This document shows positions 8,256 through 17,012 of a stretch of DNA of 64,000 nt, piece by piece (position 1 is the first letter of the stretch; each line of letters starts with the position of its first letter). The notes under the pieces were generated by a model. The model worked only from the letters and a program-made list of their open reading frames with translations. It was not told the DNA's origin and did not search any database. The position numbers and the translations under genes are program-made. The stretch is from positions 372,001 to 436,000 of the forward strand of contig NZ_FVZC01000009.1 in NCBI RefSeq assembly GCF_900166585.1, read 5' to 3'. This DNA is from Mesobacillus jeotgali (GTDB taxonomy: Bacteria; Bacillota; Bacilli; Bacillales; Cytobacillaceae).

Positions 8256-9407
8256 ATGAAGAAACTATCTAACCCAGAGATGAAAAAAATCGCAAAGAGT
8301 ACTCTAGCTCTAGTGCTTGCAGGTACATTTACCTTTTCCCCAATCGCAATGGCAGAAGAAAACTATTCCGATTTAGAAACGGTAGAAATGCAAAATGTCA
8401 GCCCGGAAGAGGTTGAAGAAGCAAAGTCACAGGTTGAAGAGCTTGAAGAAATTAATCCATCGTTAATTCCCGGAGATTTCTTTTACTTTGCGAAAATTGC
8501 CTTGGAGAAAATCAGGCTTGCTTTTACATTCGAACAGGCGGAAGAAGCAGAATTGCTTGCTACATATGCAGCAGAACGACTTGCAGAAGCTGGGGCATTG
8601 TTCGCTGAAGGAGAAGAAGAAGAAGCCTTAAAAGTAATTGAGGCTGCTGTAGAATACATGGAATCCTCACAGGACATCGTCGATCAGGAAACCTCAAATG
8701 AGGGGGAAGAGGAAACCTTAGCTGAAGACGGAACACCCTCTGAAGAAGCTGTAGAAGAAACAGATTCTAAGGAGGCTGCAACAAAATCAGAAGAGTCCCT
8801 GGACCAATCAGCGTCTGGAGATGATTCTGCAGAAGTAATCGAAAACGAAGAGGTAATCAGTGAAGATCCATTCGAAGAAATCGAAGGCATGCTTCGACAG
8901 AATATCATAGCATTGAAGGCGGCTATGGGTCACGTTGGTAATGAGAATGCAAAGGCGCAACTCCAAAAGAATATTGACAAGACTTACGCCAAAATGGCAA
9001 AGAAATTGGCAAAATTAGAAGGAAAGTATGCTGAAAAGCCGGATGAGGAAGAAAAGAACGAAACAACTGAGCAAGTTGAATTGGAACCAGTTGTTGAGTC
9101 AGACCTTCAGCCTGCAGATGAAACTCCTGAAGTTGAAGATAATGATTCTGCAGAGACCGAGGAAACCATGCCAGCAGATGACGATAAAACAGCAGTATCA
9201 GCAGTATCAGTTGTAAAAGCGGAGAAAGAAAAAGCCAAGCAAGAACGTAAGGCTGAAAGGGCTGCTGTGAAACAGGAGCGCAAAGAGGCCAGGCAGCAAA
9301 TCAAAGAAGTAAAGCAACAGGCTAAACAAGATAAAAAAGAGGAAAAGAAAACAAGCAACAAAGCAGAAAAAGGACATGGCAACGGAAAAGGCAATGACAA
9401 AAACTAA
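8256..9407 (+). CDS. Secreted DUF5667-domain protein with charged low-complexity tail
   Basis: About 383 residues. The N-terminus is a Sec signal peptide (basic MKKLSN..KK, hydrophobic LALVLAGTFTF, likely cleavage after AMA). Residues of about 60-140 form the DUF5667 helical domain (IPGDFFYFAKIALEKIR, then acidic helices with AAERLAEA). The middle is very acidic (Glu/Asp/Ser), and the last 70 residues are Lys/Glu/Gln-rich coiled coil ending in GHGNGKGNDKN. The third in-frame ATG (8256) has GAGGTGG at the right distance; 8250 is too close. It lies just upstream of sigI-rsgI, and RsgI ends in a similar GNGKGN motif. Function unknown; an envelope-associated role is inferred. Confidence 0.8.
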   Translation: MKKLSNPEMKKIAKSTLALVLAGTFTFSPIAMAEENYSDLETVEMQNVSPEEVEEAKSQVEELEEINPSLIPGDFFYFAKIALEKIRLAFTFEQAEEAELLATYAAERLAEAGALFAEGEEEEALKVIEAAVEYMESSQDIVDQETSNEGEEETLAEDGTPSEEAVEETDSKEAATKSEESLDQSASGDDSAEVIENEEVISEDPFEEIEGMLRQNIIALKAAMGHVGNENAKAQLQKNIDKTYAKMAKKLAKLEGKYAEKPDEEEKNETTEQVELEPVVESDLQPADETPEVEDNDSAETEETMPADDDKTAVSAVSVVKAEKEKAKQERKAERAAVKQERKEARQQIKEVKQQAKQDKKEEKKTSNKAEKGHGNGKGNDKN

Positions 9408-9429
9408 TTGAATTTGAACAATAGACTCG

Positions 9430-9457
9430 AAAAGATAGCCAGGGGAGGCTATCTTTT
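9430..9457 (+). terminator. Terminator between the DUF5667 gene and sigI
   Basis: AAAAGATAGCC / GGCTATCTTTT 11-bp perfect stem with the T-run inside the stem end. Confidence 0.85.
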
Positions 9458-9515
9458 CACTGCCAAACCACAATAGATAAATTGACAGGCATGATATAAT
9501 GTGGGGAGGAAAGAG

Positions 9516-10271
9516 GTGAGGCTATTGCTAAGTTTATTGTTCATGGCAAAGAAAAAGCGCAGGCCACTGGAAGAAACGGTAGAGAAAATCCACCAGGGGG
9601 ATGCTGCATTAAGAGAAGAATTAATTGAATCTTATAAGCCATTTATTGCCAAGACTGTTTCGTCGGTCTGCAAGAGATACATACATGAGTCTGACGATGA
9701 ATTTAGCATTGGCCTCATCGCTTTTAATGAGGCAATCCAGAAATATTCGTCTGAAAAAGGAAATTCTTTATTAAGTTTTGCTGAAGTAATGATTAAGCGC
9801 AGGGTGATTGATTATATCCGCCAGCAAAGCCGGAATCAAAACCTGAGCTTCAATATATCAAGTGATCCAAATGAGGAAGAGCAGCAGCGTTCAACCATTG
9901 AAGATGAGCTGTCACTGGATGAGTTCCGTAAAAAAACAGAACAGGAACTTAGAAGAGACGAAATCATTCAATTCCAAACTATACTAAAGGATTTTGACCT
10001 GTCTTTCCAGGACTTGCTCGAGCAATCGCCAAAACACGCGGATGCCCGTAAAAATGCGATGCTTGTTGCCAAATCCATGGTGGAAAACGAAGAATTAAAG
10101 AATCTGTTGCTTGATAAAAAGCGTTTGCCAATCAAGCAGCTGGAGGATAGGGTCAAAGTCAGCAGAAAAACAATAGAGCGAAACAGAAAATATATAATAG
10201 CTATCGCACTTATTTTAATTGGGGATTATGTGTATCTAAAGGATTATATTAAAGGGGTGTTGGAGACATGA
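9516..10271 (+). CDS. sigI: RNA polymerase sigma factor SigI
   Basis: About 251 residues matching the SigI family: an N-terminal sigma region 2 with SYKPFIAKTVSSVCKRYI and DDEFSIGLIAFNEAI, KRRVIDYIR, and a C-terminal HTH (KVSRKTIERNRKYIIAI). SigI directs a heat/envelope-stress regulon in Bacillus and is held inactive by membrane-bound RsgI. Start: GTG at 9516 gives an N-terminus (MRLLLSLLF) that fits the family and has GGGGAGGA 5 bases upstream; GTG 9501 has no ribosome site. The stop overlaps the rsgI start (ATGA), indicating translational coupling with its anti-sigma factor. Confidence 0.93.
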   Translation: MRLLLSLLFMAKKKRRPLEETVEKIHQGDAALREELIESYKPFIAKTVSSVCKRYIHESDDEFSIGLIAFNEAIQKYSSEKGNSLLSFAEVMIKRRVIDYIRQQSRNQNLSFNISSDPNEEEQQRSTIEDELSLDEFRKKTEQELRRDEIIQFQTILKDFDLSFQDLLEQSPKHADARKNAMLVAKSMVENEELKNLLLDKKRLPIKQLEDRVKVSRKTIERNRKYIIAIALILIGDYVYLKDYIKGVLET

Positions 10272-11332
10272 AAAAAGGAGTTATCCTTGAAATAAATGAT
10301 CTTTACCTAACGTTGTTGACCCCCGAAGGCGAGTTTTTACGTGCCCGAAAGCATCAACAAGATTATCAGGTAGGAGAAGAAATTCACTTTTTTCCAGAAA
10401 CAGAAGCCGTGAAGAGAAAAAGATTCGGCGTTTCAATTTTAAATAGCTTCAAGGCTAGGGCGATTGTGCTTGCGGCTGTCCTTATGCTTGTTATGACCTC
10501 ATTTCTTCCGGTATACGAGAACGGACAGGTCTACGCATATATGTCCATAGATGTTAACCCTAGCATAGAAATGTCGATCAATGATGATTTGAGGGTTCTT
10601 CAAATGAAAGGCTACAACCCTGAGGGAAAGCAAATCATCGCTGAAATAGAGGGCTGGGAAAAGAAAGATGCTGCCCTTGTGGCTGAAATGGTGATTGATA
10701 AGATTGAAGCCAAAGGGTATTTTAAAAATAAGAATGACGTTGTTATCGCGACAATCCCAAATAGTGACTCAAAGGAATCAGTCGACAGGAAATTAGAAAA
10801 TAAAATAGCTGAAATTAAAAAAACAACAAGTGAAGAAAATTTGAATCTCAAGGTAATGGAAGCAACGCGTGAAGACAGGGAGAAAGCGATTAAGCAAGGC
10901 CTCACGACCGGTCTATACAAAGAAAAGCAAAAAGTGGTTCCAGCTCCTTCAGTGAAACCAGTTGAAAATGAAAAGAAAGACAAACCAGAGCCCGAAAAGC
11001 AAGAGCCAACACAAAAGCCTGTGAAACAAGAGCCGCAAAAGAAGGAAGCACCTGGCCAAACTAAGAAGGAAAATCCCGGGGAACAAAAAGGGAATTCAGG
11101 CCAGCAAGGGAAACCCTCACCTGAAAAAAACAAAGAGGATAAAAACTCGGGCATGAATAACAATGGTCATACAAGCGATAAACATGCTTATAAAGGCAAT
11201 AAAAATGCTGCTAAGCCTAACCAGCACGGCCCAAAGTATAAAAATGAAAAAAATCCAAACGCAAATCAGCATCCCAAAGGTAACCAAAAAGGACAAGCAG
11301 GGAATGGAAAAGGCAACAACAACAATAAATAG
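10268..11332 (+). CDS. rsgI: Anti-sigma-I factor RsgI
   Basis: A 354-residue single-pass membrane protein. Residues 1-60 are the cytoplasmic SigI-binding domain (GVILEINDLYLTLLTPEGEF); one TM helix lies at about 62-80 (AIVLAAVLMLVMTSFLPV). Just outside the membrane is DVNPSIEMSIN; in RsgI proteins the Asn-Pro bond here (Asn97-Pro98) is reported to self-cleave as the first step of signalling. A folded periplasmic-type domain runs to about 215, then a long Pro/Lys/Gln/Asn/Gly-rich disordered tail that may contact the wall. It is coupled to sigI by a 4-bp overlap and followed by a strong terminator. Confidence 0.93.
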   Translation: MKKGVILEINDLYLTLLTPEGEFLRARKHQQDYQVGEEIHFFPETEAVKRKRFGVSILNSFKARAIVLAAVLMLVMTSFLPVYENGQVYAYMSIDVNPSIEMSINDDLRVLQMKGYNPEGKQIIAEIEGWEKKDAALVAEMVIDKIEAKGYFKNKNDVVIATIPNSDSKESVDRKLENKIAEIKKTTSEENLNLKVMEATREDREKAIKQGLTTGLYKEKQKVVPAPSVKPVENEKKDKPEPEKQEPTQKPVKQEPQKKEAPGQTKKENPGEQKGNSGQQGKPSPEKNKEDKNSGMNNNGHTSDKHAYKGNKNAAKPNQHGPKYKNEKNPNANQHPKGNQKGQAGNGKGNNNNK

Positions 11333-11340
11333 TAAATTTC

Positions 11341-11372
11341 AAAAGTCCGGAATTCATTCCGGACTTTTTTTC
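11341..11372 (+). terminator. Terminator of sigI-rsgI
   Basis: AAAGTCCGGAAT / ATTCCGGACTTT with a two-base loop and T7; it may also serve the convergent sspD gene, with only a short T-run on that side. Confidence 0.88.
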
Positions 11373-11391
11373 CATGTCAATATTCAATTTT

Positions 11392-11592
11392 TTATTCGTG
11401 TCTCTGGCCAGAAAGCTGTGCCTGTGCCTGCTGAACTAAACGTTTAGTAATTTCTCCTCCAACTGAACCATTTGCTCTGGAAACTGTGTCAGAACCCAGG
11501 TTTACGCCAAATTCCTGTGCAATCTCATATTTAACCTGGTCCATGAATTGCTCCACGCCAGGAACAAGCAATTTATTTGAATTACGTGCCAT
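11392..11592 (-). CDS. sspD: Alpha/beta-type small acid-soluble spore protein
   Basis: A 66-residue SASP. These proteins coat and protect spore DNA and are degraded at germination by the GPR protease, whose recognition region is visible as [12 protein letters not shown]. The conserved second half [17 protein letters not shown] is also present. The ATG at 11592 ([15 protein letters not shown]) follows AAAGGAG; upstream in-frame codons encode no family sequence. The symbol is taken from its position next to sigI-rsgI, which I recall as the sspD position in B. subtilis; by sequence alone it is one of several near-identical SASPs. Confidence 0.93.
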   Translation of the reverse strand: MARNSNKLLVPGVEQFMDQVKYEIAQEFGVNLGSDTVSRANGSVGGEITKRLVQQAQAQLSGQRHE

Positions 11593-11866
11593 GTGATCGT
11601 CTCCTTTTGAGGGTTTACAGAGAAAATTATATCCCTGTACTAGATAGTTTGAACATTGCAAGCAAGTTCATGACTGGTAACTTTTATATCTTGGTTCGGT
11701 TAAATTGTTTCTTTATAGTAGTTAACGTATGAAATCACCCGGGATTTTGGATAAATTTAACCGACACCTGTGCATTGACTTAGGAGGCTGCAGGAAAACA
11801 CTTTATTATTCGTTGAAGTTTCTTTATTATAGTTAGTAATGAATTGAGGGTTGAAAGGATAAGAGT

Positions 11867-13222
11867 ATGAAGATTAATCTAAGAAGAAGGTTAGACAAAT
11901 TATCTCCGGCACAAATTATCGTAGCTTATTATTTAATAGCGGTAATTGTATCAATGAGCTTATTGAGTTTGCCGGTTGCCATACAGCCCGGCGCAAAATG
12001 GACTTTCATGGATGCTTTATTTACTGCTGCGAGTGCTGTCAGTGTTACTGGTCTTTCTGTCGTTACAATTCGCGATACTTTTACTGTGCCAGGAATTTTT
12101 ATACTCATGTTTGTCCTTCAGTTCGGTGGTATCGGCGTCATGGCCCTTGGTACATTTTTCTGGCTGATCATCAGGAAGAAAATCGGTTTGAAGGAACGGA
12201 GATTGATCATGCTGGATCAGAATCAGACGACTATGTCCGGACTGGTAAAAATGCTTAAAGATATTCTTATTATCATTGTGATTATTGAGCTGATAGGTGC
12301 TTTGCTCCTAAGCTTATACTTTCTCAAATACTTTCCGACCTGGCAGGAGGCTTTTCTCCATGGTTTGTTTGCGTCCGTAAGTGCCACGACGAATGGAGGA
12401 TTCGATATCACTGGAGCCTCCCTGATTCCCTACGCACAGGATTATTTTGTTCAGACCATCAATATAATATTGATTACTCTTGGAGCAATTGGTTTCCCTG
12501 TATTAGTTGAGTTCAAAAGTTACCTATTTAGAAGAAAAAAATCTGTTCCATTCCATTTTTCCCTATTCCTTAAGATCACTACTTTGACTTTTCTAATGCT
12601 CCTGATTTTTGGCACAGCTGCGATATGGGCATTGGAATTTAATCATTTTTTATCGGATAAATCACTGCTCGATTCATTCTTCTATGCATTTTTCCAATCT
12701 ACGACAACCAGGAGCGGCGGTTTAGCGACAATGGATGTCAATGATTTTACGGACCCTACGCTTTTCCTGATGGCAGCTCTTATGTTTATCGGTGCTTCTC
12801 CAAGTTCAGTGGGCGGTGGGATTCGAACAACAACTTTCGCGTTGAACCTATTATTCCTTTACCATTTTGCACGTGGCAGAAGAGCAATCAAAATTTTCAA
12901 CAGGGAGTTGCATCAGGAAGATATTATTAAATCCCTTGTTGTATCCATTATGGCCGTGCTGATCTGTTTTCTGGCTGTCATTATCATGATGGTAACAGAA
13001 GATCATGCTTTACTCGCGATTATTTTTGAAGTCGCTTCTGCTTTTGGGACAACAGGATTATCAATGGGAATCACTCCAGACCTCTCCGATATTGGAAAAA
13101 TCGTTCTGATTATCCTGATGTTCATCGGAAGAGTCGGAGTCATTTCCTTCCTGTTGATAATCGGTGGGAAGACGGAGAAGGAAAGCATTCATTATCCTAA
13201 AGAACGAGTAATCATTGGATAA
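11867..13222 (+). CDS. ktrD: Ktr-type potassium uptake membrane subunit (TrkH family)
   Basis: A 451-residue K+ translocating subunit with four repeated membrane-pore-membrane units. The four filter loops are visible: SVTGLS, TTNGGFD, TTRSGG and GTTGLS, each supplying a glycine to the selectivity filter. Such proteins work with a cytoplasmic RCK subunit (KtrC/KtrA), which is not in the window. AAGGATAA precedes the ATG. The position after sspD agrees with ktrD of B. subtilis; KtrB is the alternative. The 270 bp between sspD and this gene shows no recognisable c-di-AMP riboswitch. Confidence 0.9.
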   Translation: MKINLRRRLDKLSPAQIIVAYYLIAVIVSMSLLSLPVAIQPGAKWTFMDALFTAASAVSVTGLSVVTIRDTFTVPGIFILMFVLQFGGIGVMALGTFFWLIIRKKIGLKERRLIMLDQNQTTMSGLVKMLKDILIIIVIIELIGALLLSLYFLKYFPTWQEAFLHGLFASVSATTNGGFDITGASLIPYAQDYFVQTINIILITLGAIGFPVLVEFKSYLFRRKKSVPFHFSLFLKITTLTFLMLLIFGTAAIWALEFNHFLSDKSLLDSFFYAFFQSTTTRSGGLATMDVNDFTDPTLFLMAALMFIGASPSSVGGGIRTTTFALNLLFLYHFARGRRAIKIFNRELHQEDIIKSLVVSIMAVLICFLAVIIMMVTEDHALLAIIFEVASAFGTTGLSMGITPDLSDIGKIVLIILMFIGRVGVISFLLIIGGKTEKESIHYPKERVIIG

Positions 13223-13231
13223 AGGAACAAG

Positions 13232-13259
13232 AAATCCGGGAATTTTCCCGGATTTTTTT
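13232..13259 (+). terminator. Terminator of ktrD
   Basis: AAATCCGGGAA / TTCCCGGATTT stem followed by T7, adjacent to the 3' end of the convergent DUF3905 gene. Confidence 0.88.
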
Positions 13260-13605
13260 AATCCTGCCCTTTGCTTACATCCTTGGTTGGATGCATGAAT
13301 GGATAGGCCTGAGGCTTCCTCTTTTCCTCGAGCAGTTCCTTGTTTTCTGATGTATTCCAGCCAATATCATTTGTAGGGTGGACCCATTCATCACCAGCCA
13401 TGATAGCCGGGTCCGTGTCGTCACTCCAATTTTCCAACGGTGAATTTTTGGATGCATATAGGCTGTCCCCGATTATCACACCGTGCTCATTTTTATATGG
13501 CGCCTTCATTTCTATGCCTGTATCCTTGAAGCTTGGGGCGCTTATTTGATGGGGCAGTGTCTCCTCAATATCCAATGGTTTCAGACTCCGATCATTAACA
13601 TCCAT
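13258..13605 (-). CDS. DUF3905-family protein
   Basis: A 115-residue hydrophilic protein with no signal peptide or membrane span. Segments typical of the Bacillus DUF3905 family are recognisable: GVIIGDSLYASKNSPLENWS, DEWVHPTNDIGWNT and AYPFMHPTKDVS. AAAAAGGAGG precedes the ATG. The family is limited to spore formers as far as I know, and no function is established. It is transcribed convergently with ktrD and divergently from a pair of tiny genes. Confidence 0.75.
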   Translation of the reverse strand: MDVNDRSLKPLDIEETLPHQISAPSFKDTGIEMKAPYKNEHGVIIGDSLYASKNSPLENWSDDTDPAIMAGDEWVHPTNDIGWNTSENKELLEEKRKPQAYPFMHPTKDVSKGQD

Positions 13606-13741
13606 TTGAGCTCCTCCTTTTTGAGTTTATTTTTTGTTGAATGCAGCTTTTTATAAGACAGTTCTCTTTGTAAAATAAGGTAATCAATTTAATACATAGC
13701 AAATCATTGATTGAAAAAAATAATGAATGGAGGTGGTTAGA

Positions 13742-13903
13742 ATGGCTAAACGGAAGGCAGAAAGAAATGCTTTGGCTAAATATACAAACACTCCTAAGAA
13801 AAACCTTCAGGAAAGTGAATTTTCTGCAGAATTTGCCCATGGTGAGGATCCCGGAAAATTTGCTAACAGGAATTCAAAGCAGGGCAGGAAAGGTAGATCA
13901 TGA
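13742..13903 (+). CDS. Small basic protein, probable spore-associated family
   Basis: A 53-residue hydrophilic protein (MAKRKAERNALAKY start, SEFSAEFAHGEDPGKFANRN in the second half, basic KQGRKGRS end). The ATG follows GGAGGTGG closely. The E-F-x-x-E-F core, size and charge resemble small spore proteins such as YfhD/SspO-type products; this is a resemblance, not a firm match. Its TGA overlaps the ATG of the next tiny gene, so the pair is translationally coupled. A related core occurs in the 58-residue protein at 59687. Confidence 0.7.
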   Translation: MAKRKAERNALAKYTNTPKKNLQESEFSAEFAHGEDPGKFANRNSKQGRKGRS

Positions 13904-14046
13904 TGAATAAGCATCAAGGCCGGCACCGGAAGCCGTTAAACGTGGAGTTCGGCATGGAATTTGGCGATATAAACGCAAGTAAACTTTATGAACTGCCCTT
14001 TTCCGGAAAAAAGGTTAAAGACAGAACTGATAAAGATTGCAAATAG
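13903..14046 (+). CDS. Small protein coupled to the preceding gene
   Basis: A 47-residue protein (MNKHQGRHRKPLNVEFGMEF start). Two consecutive ATG codons (13900 and 13903) overlap the upstream stop; AAAGG at 13889 serves either. It again carries an E-F-x-x-E-F core (VEFGMEFGD) followed by a mixed-charge tail. The shared core with its neighbour suggests duplication and a common, probably sporulation-related, role. Downstream is the 3' end of an opposing gene. Confidence 0.6.
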   Translation: MNKHQGRHRKPLNVEFGMEFGDINASKLYELPFSGKKVKDRTDKDCK

Positions 14047-14047
14047 T

Positions 14048-14075
14048 AAAAAGCCGGCTGAATCAAGCCGGCTTC
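14048..14075 (-). terminator. Terminator of the radical SAM gene
   Basis: AAGCCGGCTT / AGCCGGCTT hairpin with T5 on the minus strand. It overlaps the last codons and stop of the radical SAM gene. Confidence 0.75.
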
Positions 14076-15823
14076 ATGTTTTCCATGTTAAATGTGAAAA
14101 ATTGTGGTGTTTCCGATTTAGAGTCAAAATAGACAAGCATATGAGCAGAGGAACTCTCAATTATTCCATCTTCTCTCAGTTTCTTCAGATCAATTGTGAT
14201 GTCCTCAATCAAAGTATGCTTGTACAAATCCTTTTCACCGATGTTCAACTCTAAAAAATGCCGCCCAAGTACAGCAGGATCCTTAAGAATTCCTCGATAC
14301 AATTCAGAACGCTGCTGTTTGTCCGATTTCAGCTCCCACCAAGGCTTACGTGGTTTGTATTTCATGCTGGCGAGGTAGTCATATTTCATTAAGCTTTCAA
14401 TGGCTTCGAGATTCTCCATTTCTTTTTCCTTCAGGAACTCGTAAAGTCTTTTGAATAAGTCCTCTAGCTGGTGCCCGATCCTCGACCAACCTTTCGTTTC
14501 CCAATAGGTGCCGAATTCCTGGAAGAAATCGAATGGTGACGGAAATACCTTGGAGACGAGGAATTCGATTGTATGGTCCATCCTGTGGTCATTCCAATAC
14601 TTCTCAAGTACATCCTCTACCTGTTTTATTTTTATGATGTCATTGAAGTTCAAGACATTATTCCCGAGGATTTCATAGGGAGAATGGTCCATATATACAT
14701 AGTCATGCTGAGCAGCCCTCAGTCTCAACCCAGTCCCTCTAAGCATCTTCAAAAAACCAAGCTGCAACTCTTCTGGCCGCATCTTAAACACATCATTGAA
14801 GGTCTTTTTAAAGGAATGATAATCTTCTTCAGGCAAACCAGCAATCAAATCCAGATGCTGGTCAATCTTGCCGCCTTCCTTGACCATTGTAACTGTCCTT
14901 TGGAGCTTTTCGAAATTTTGTTTTCTCATGACCAGCTCATTTGTATAATCATTCGTTGATTGGACTCCGATTTCAAAGCGGAATAATCCGGCAGGAGCCT
15001 CCTCATTCAAGAATGCTATGACCTCTGGCCTCATGATATCAGCAGTGATTTCGAATTGGAACACAGTCCCCGGCAAGTGTTCATCAATCAGGAATCGGAA
15101 CATTTCCATTGCGTAGCTTCGGCTGATATTGAAGGTTCTGTCGACGAATTTAATGGTCTTTGCGCCGTTTGCCATTAAATAACGAATATCTTCCTTGACC
15201 TTTTCCCTATCAAAGTAACGGACACCGACTTCGATGGAGGACAAGCAGAATTGGCAGCTGAACGGACAGCCGCGGCTAGTTTCGATATATGAGACCCTCT
15301 TGGGAAGATGGGCAATATCCTCTTCGAATCGATATGGAGAGGGGAGCTCTTTTAAGTCGAGCTTATTGCGCTGATGATTGACATGTATGCTGCCTCCTTT
15401 TCGATAGGCGATACCAGGCACGTCTGAATAATCTTGTCCCGCTGCAAATCCAGCAAGAAGCTGCTTGAAAGTCTGTTCACCTTCACCGATGACGATCACA
15501 TCAAATTCCGGGACTTGCTCCATCCAGTCCTGTACATCATAGGTAACCTCCGGGCCTCCCACAACAATCAGGATTTCGGGGTTGATTTTTTTAATCATTT
15601 TGATGACTTTGATAGTCTCTTCAATATTCCAAATATAGCAGCTGAAACCAATGATTTCGGGTTTCTTTTGTATTAAATCTGAAACAATGTTGATTACAGG
15701 GTCTTTAATGGTAAATTCAACGATCCTCGCGTCAAATTCCGGCTGGGCATATGCCTTCAGGTATCTGATGGCAAGGTTCGTGTGTATATATTTCGCATTA
15801 AGCGTAGTTAAGACAATATTCAT
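14063..15823 (-). CDS. B12-binding-domain radical SAM protein (DUF4080 type)
   Basis: A 586-residue protein with an N-terminal cobalamin-binding Rossmann-like domain (about 1-135; IGFSCYIWN, VVGGPEVTYD), a radical SAM barrel whose 4Fe-4S motif is CPFSCQFC (CxxxCxxC, near residue 190), and a long C-terminal region of DUF4080 type. Such enzymes use S-adenosylmethionine radicals and often perform methylations or rearrangements; no substrate is known for this subgroup. The ATG at 15823 follows AAAGGAG; the upstream in-frame start has no support. It is a single-gene transcript with no biosynthetic partners, unusual for a B12 radical SAM enzyme. Confidence 0.85.
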   Translation of the reverse strand: MNIVLTTLNAKYIHTNLAIRYLKAYAQPEFDARIVEFTIKDPVINIVSDLIQKKPEIIGFSCYIWNIEETIKVIKMIKKINPEILIVVGGPEVTYDVQDWMEQVPEFDVIVIGEGEQTFKQLLAGFAAGQDYSDVPGIAYRKGGSIHVNHQRNKLDLKELPSPYRFEEDIAHLPKRVSYIETSRGCPFSCQFCLSSIEVGVRYFDREKVKEDIRYLMANGAKTIKFVDRTFNISRSYAMEMFRFLIDEHLPGTVFQFEITADIMRPEVIAFLNEEAPAGLFRFEIGVQSTNDYTNELVMRKQNFEKLQRTVTMVKEGGKIDQHLDLIAGLPEEDYHSFKKTFNDVFKMRPEELQLGFLKMLRGTGLRLRAAQHDYVYMDHSPYEILGNNVLNFNDIIKIKQVEDVLEKYWNDHRMDHTIEFLVSKVFPSPFDFFQEFGTYWETKGWSRIGHQLEDLFKRLYEFLKEKEMENLEAIESLMKYDYLASMKYKPRKPWWELKSDKQQRSELYRGILKDPAVLGRHFLELNIGEKDLYKHTLIEDITIDLKKLREDGIIESSSAHMLVYFDSKSETPQFFTFNMENMKPA

Positions 15824-15919
15824 TAAAAAATCTCCTTTGTATAAATCCACAGTAAATCAACTTATAATTATACCTCAGTTTATACAAAAAAGACAGGCCG
15901 AAACCAGCCGAGAAAAAAG

Positions 15920-15950
15920 AAAGAGCCATTCCTGTTGAATGGCTCTAAGT
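15920..15950 (-). terminator. Terminator of the acyltransferase gene
   Basis: AGAGCCATTC / GAATGGCTCT 10-bp stem; on the minus strand it is followed by TTCTTTTTTC. Confidence 0.85.
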
Positions 15951-15968
15951 CAGTCAAGATATATTTGC

Positions 15969-17012
15969 CTACTCGCTCAATAGCTTCCTGCGATAGAATC
16001 GCACGATTGCAGCAACCCTGATTTTCAGACGATTGATTCTGGAAGTCTTGAATTCAATTAGCGGCTGAGCAAACGCGGCTGCATACTTGCTTGAGAGCAG
16101 GAAGGTCAGCAGCAGGGCAATGCACGCCAGCAGGATAAAACGCTCTGGACTGTGGAAGAAGTTCTGTACCTCGCTTTCGCGGAAGGTACGGACAAAGAAT
16201 CCATGAAGCAGATACACATAAAGGGTATTTTTGCCCAGATCCGTAAAGAAATATTGCTTTTTTGGAACAATTGTCAGGAAGCTGAATACCATCATAACGC
16301 TTAAAAGATAAAAGCCTAAACGAGTGAACATGCTGGTAATAGACGCAGCTTCGAGCATTGAATATGGCTTGGACCCAAGGAGCCACTTGTAGTCTATCTC
16401 AGGATTAAAATAAAATCCTAAAAAGACGACTGTAAAGGCTGCAAGAGCTCCAAATTTAAATGCTGGCCTTGTCAGAATCTTAATATGATCTTTGGTTAAA
16501 TGGAATCCAAGCAGGAACAGCGGAAAGAAAACAAAGGTCCTTGAAAGACTTAAATAGTTGGATATCCAGTCAACATACCCGACGGCAAGTCCCAAACCGA
16601 AAGCAATCAAAAGGCCTGTTGGTGCGCTCAGTCTTGCGAAACCAATCAACATCAGATTCCAGCAGAAAAGGCTGATTAAAAACCACAATGACCAGTGTGG
16701 ATTCAGCGGATCAATTGTAAAGGTCGATTTGTTGTACAGAAAATAGTAAAAAATTGAATAAATAAGCTGGAAAATAAAATAGGGCAAAATCAACTTTTTG
16801 GCTATTTTCATCACATAACCTTTTTTATTGAAACCTCTTGCAAAAAAACCTGAGACTAGGATGAACGCTGGCATATGGAATGTATATATGACTTTATAAA
16901 TATTGTATATCATTTCATTATCTTCAATGAACGAGCGCAGAAGATGGCCAAATACCACGAAAAAAATCAAGATGAACTTGGCATTGTCAAAGTAGTAATC
17001 TCGTTGTTTCAT
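15969..17012 (-). CDS. ykrP: Acyltransferase-3 family membrane protein
   Basis: A 347-residue protein with about ten hydrophobic helices. The family hallmarks are near the N-terminus: the FVVFGHLLR segment holding the conserved His, and FHMPAFILVSGFFA. These enzymes transfer acyl groups to exported or cell-surface glycans. The start ATG at 17012 follows GGGAGGAAT; the ATG at 17045 lacks this. The symbol comes from the conserved position between ktrD and kinE and is tentative. Confidence 0.8.
   Translation of the reverse strand: MKQRDYYFDNAKFILIFFVVFGHLLRSFIEDNEMIYNIYKVIYTFHMPAFILVSGFFARGFNKKGYVMKIAKKLILPYFIFQLIYSIFYYFLYNKSTFTIDPLNPHWSLWFLISLFCWNLMLIGFARLSAPTGLLIAFGLGLAVGYVDWISNYLSLSRTFVFFPLFLLGFHLTKDHIKILTRPAFKFGALAAFTVVFLGFYFNPEIDYKWLLGSKPYSMLEAASITSMFTRLGFYLLSVMMVFSFLTIVPKKQYFFTDLGKNTLYVYLLHGFFVRTFRESEVQNFFHSPERFILLACIALLLTFLLSSKYAAAFAQPLIEFKTSRINRLKIRVAAIVRFYRRKLLSE

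Noticed and set aside
10612..11163. 183-codon minus-strand frame opposite rsgI
   Set aside because: A shadow of the low-complexity rsgI tail; no start context and cysteine/phenylalanine-rich nonsense composition.
11700..11866. c-di-AMP (ydaO) riboswitch ahead of ktrD
   Set aside because: The interval is short and I could not find the conserved core segments of that riboswitch.
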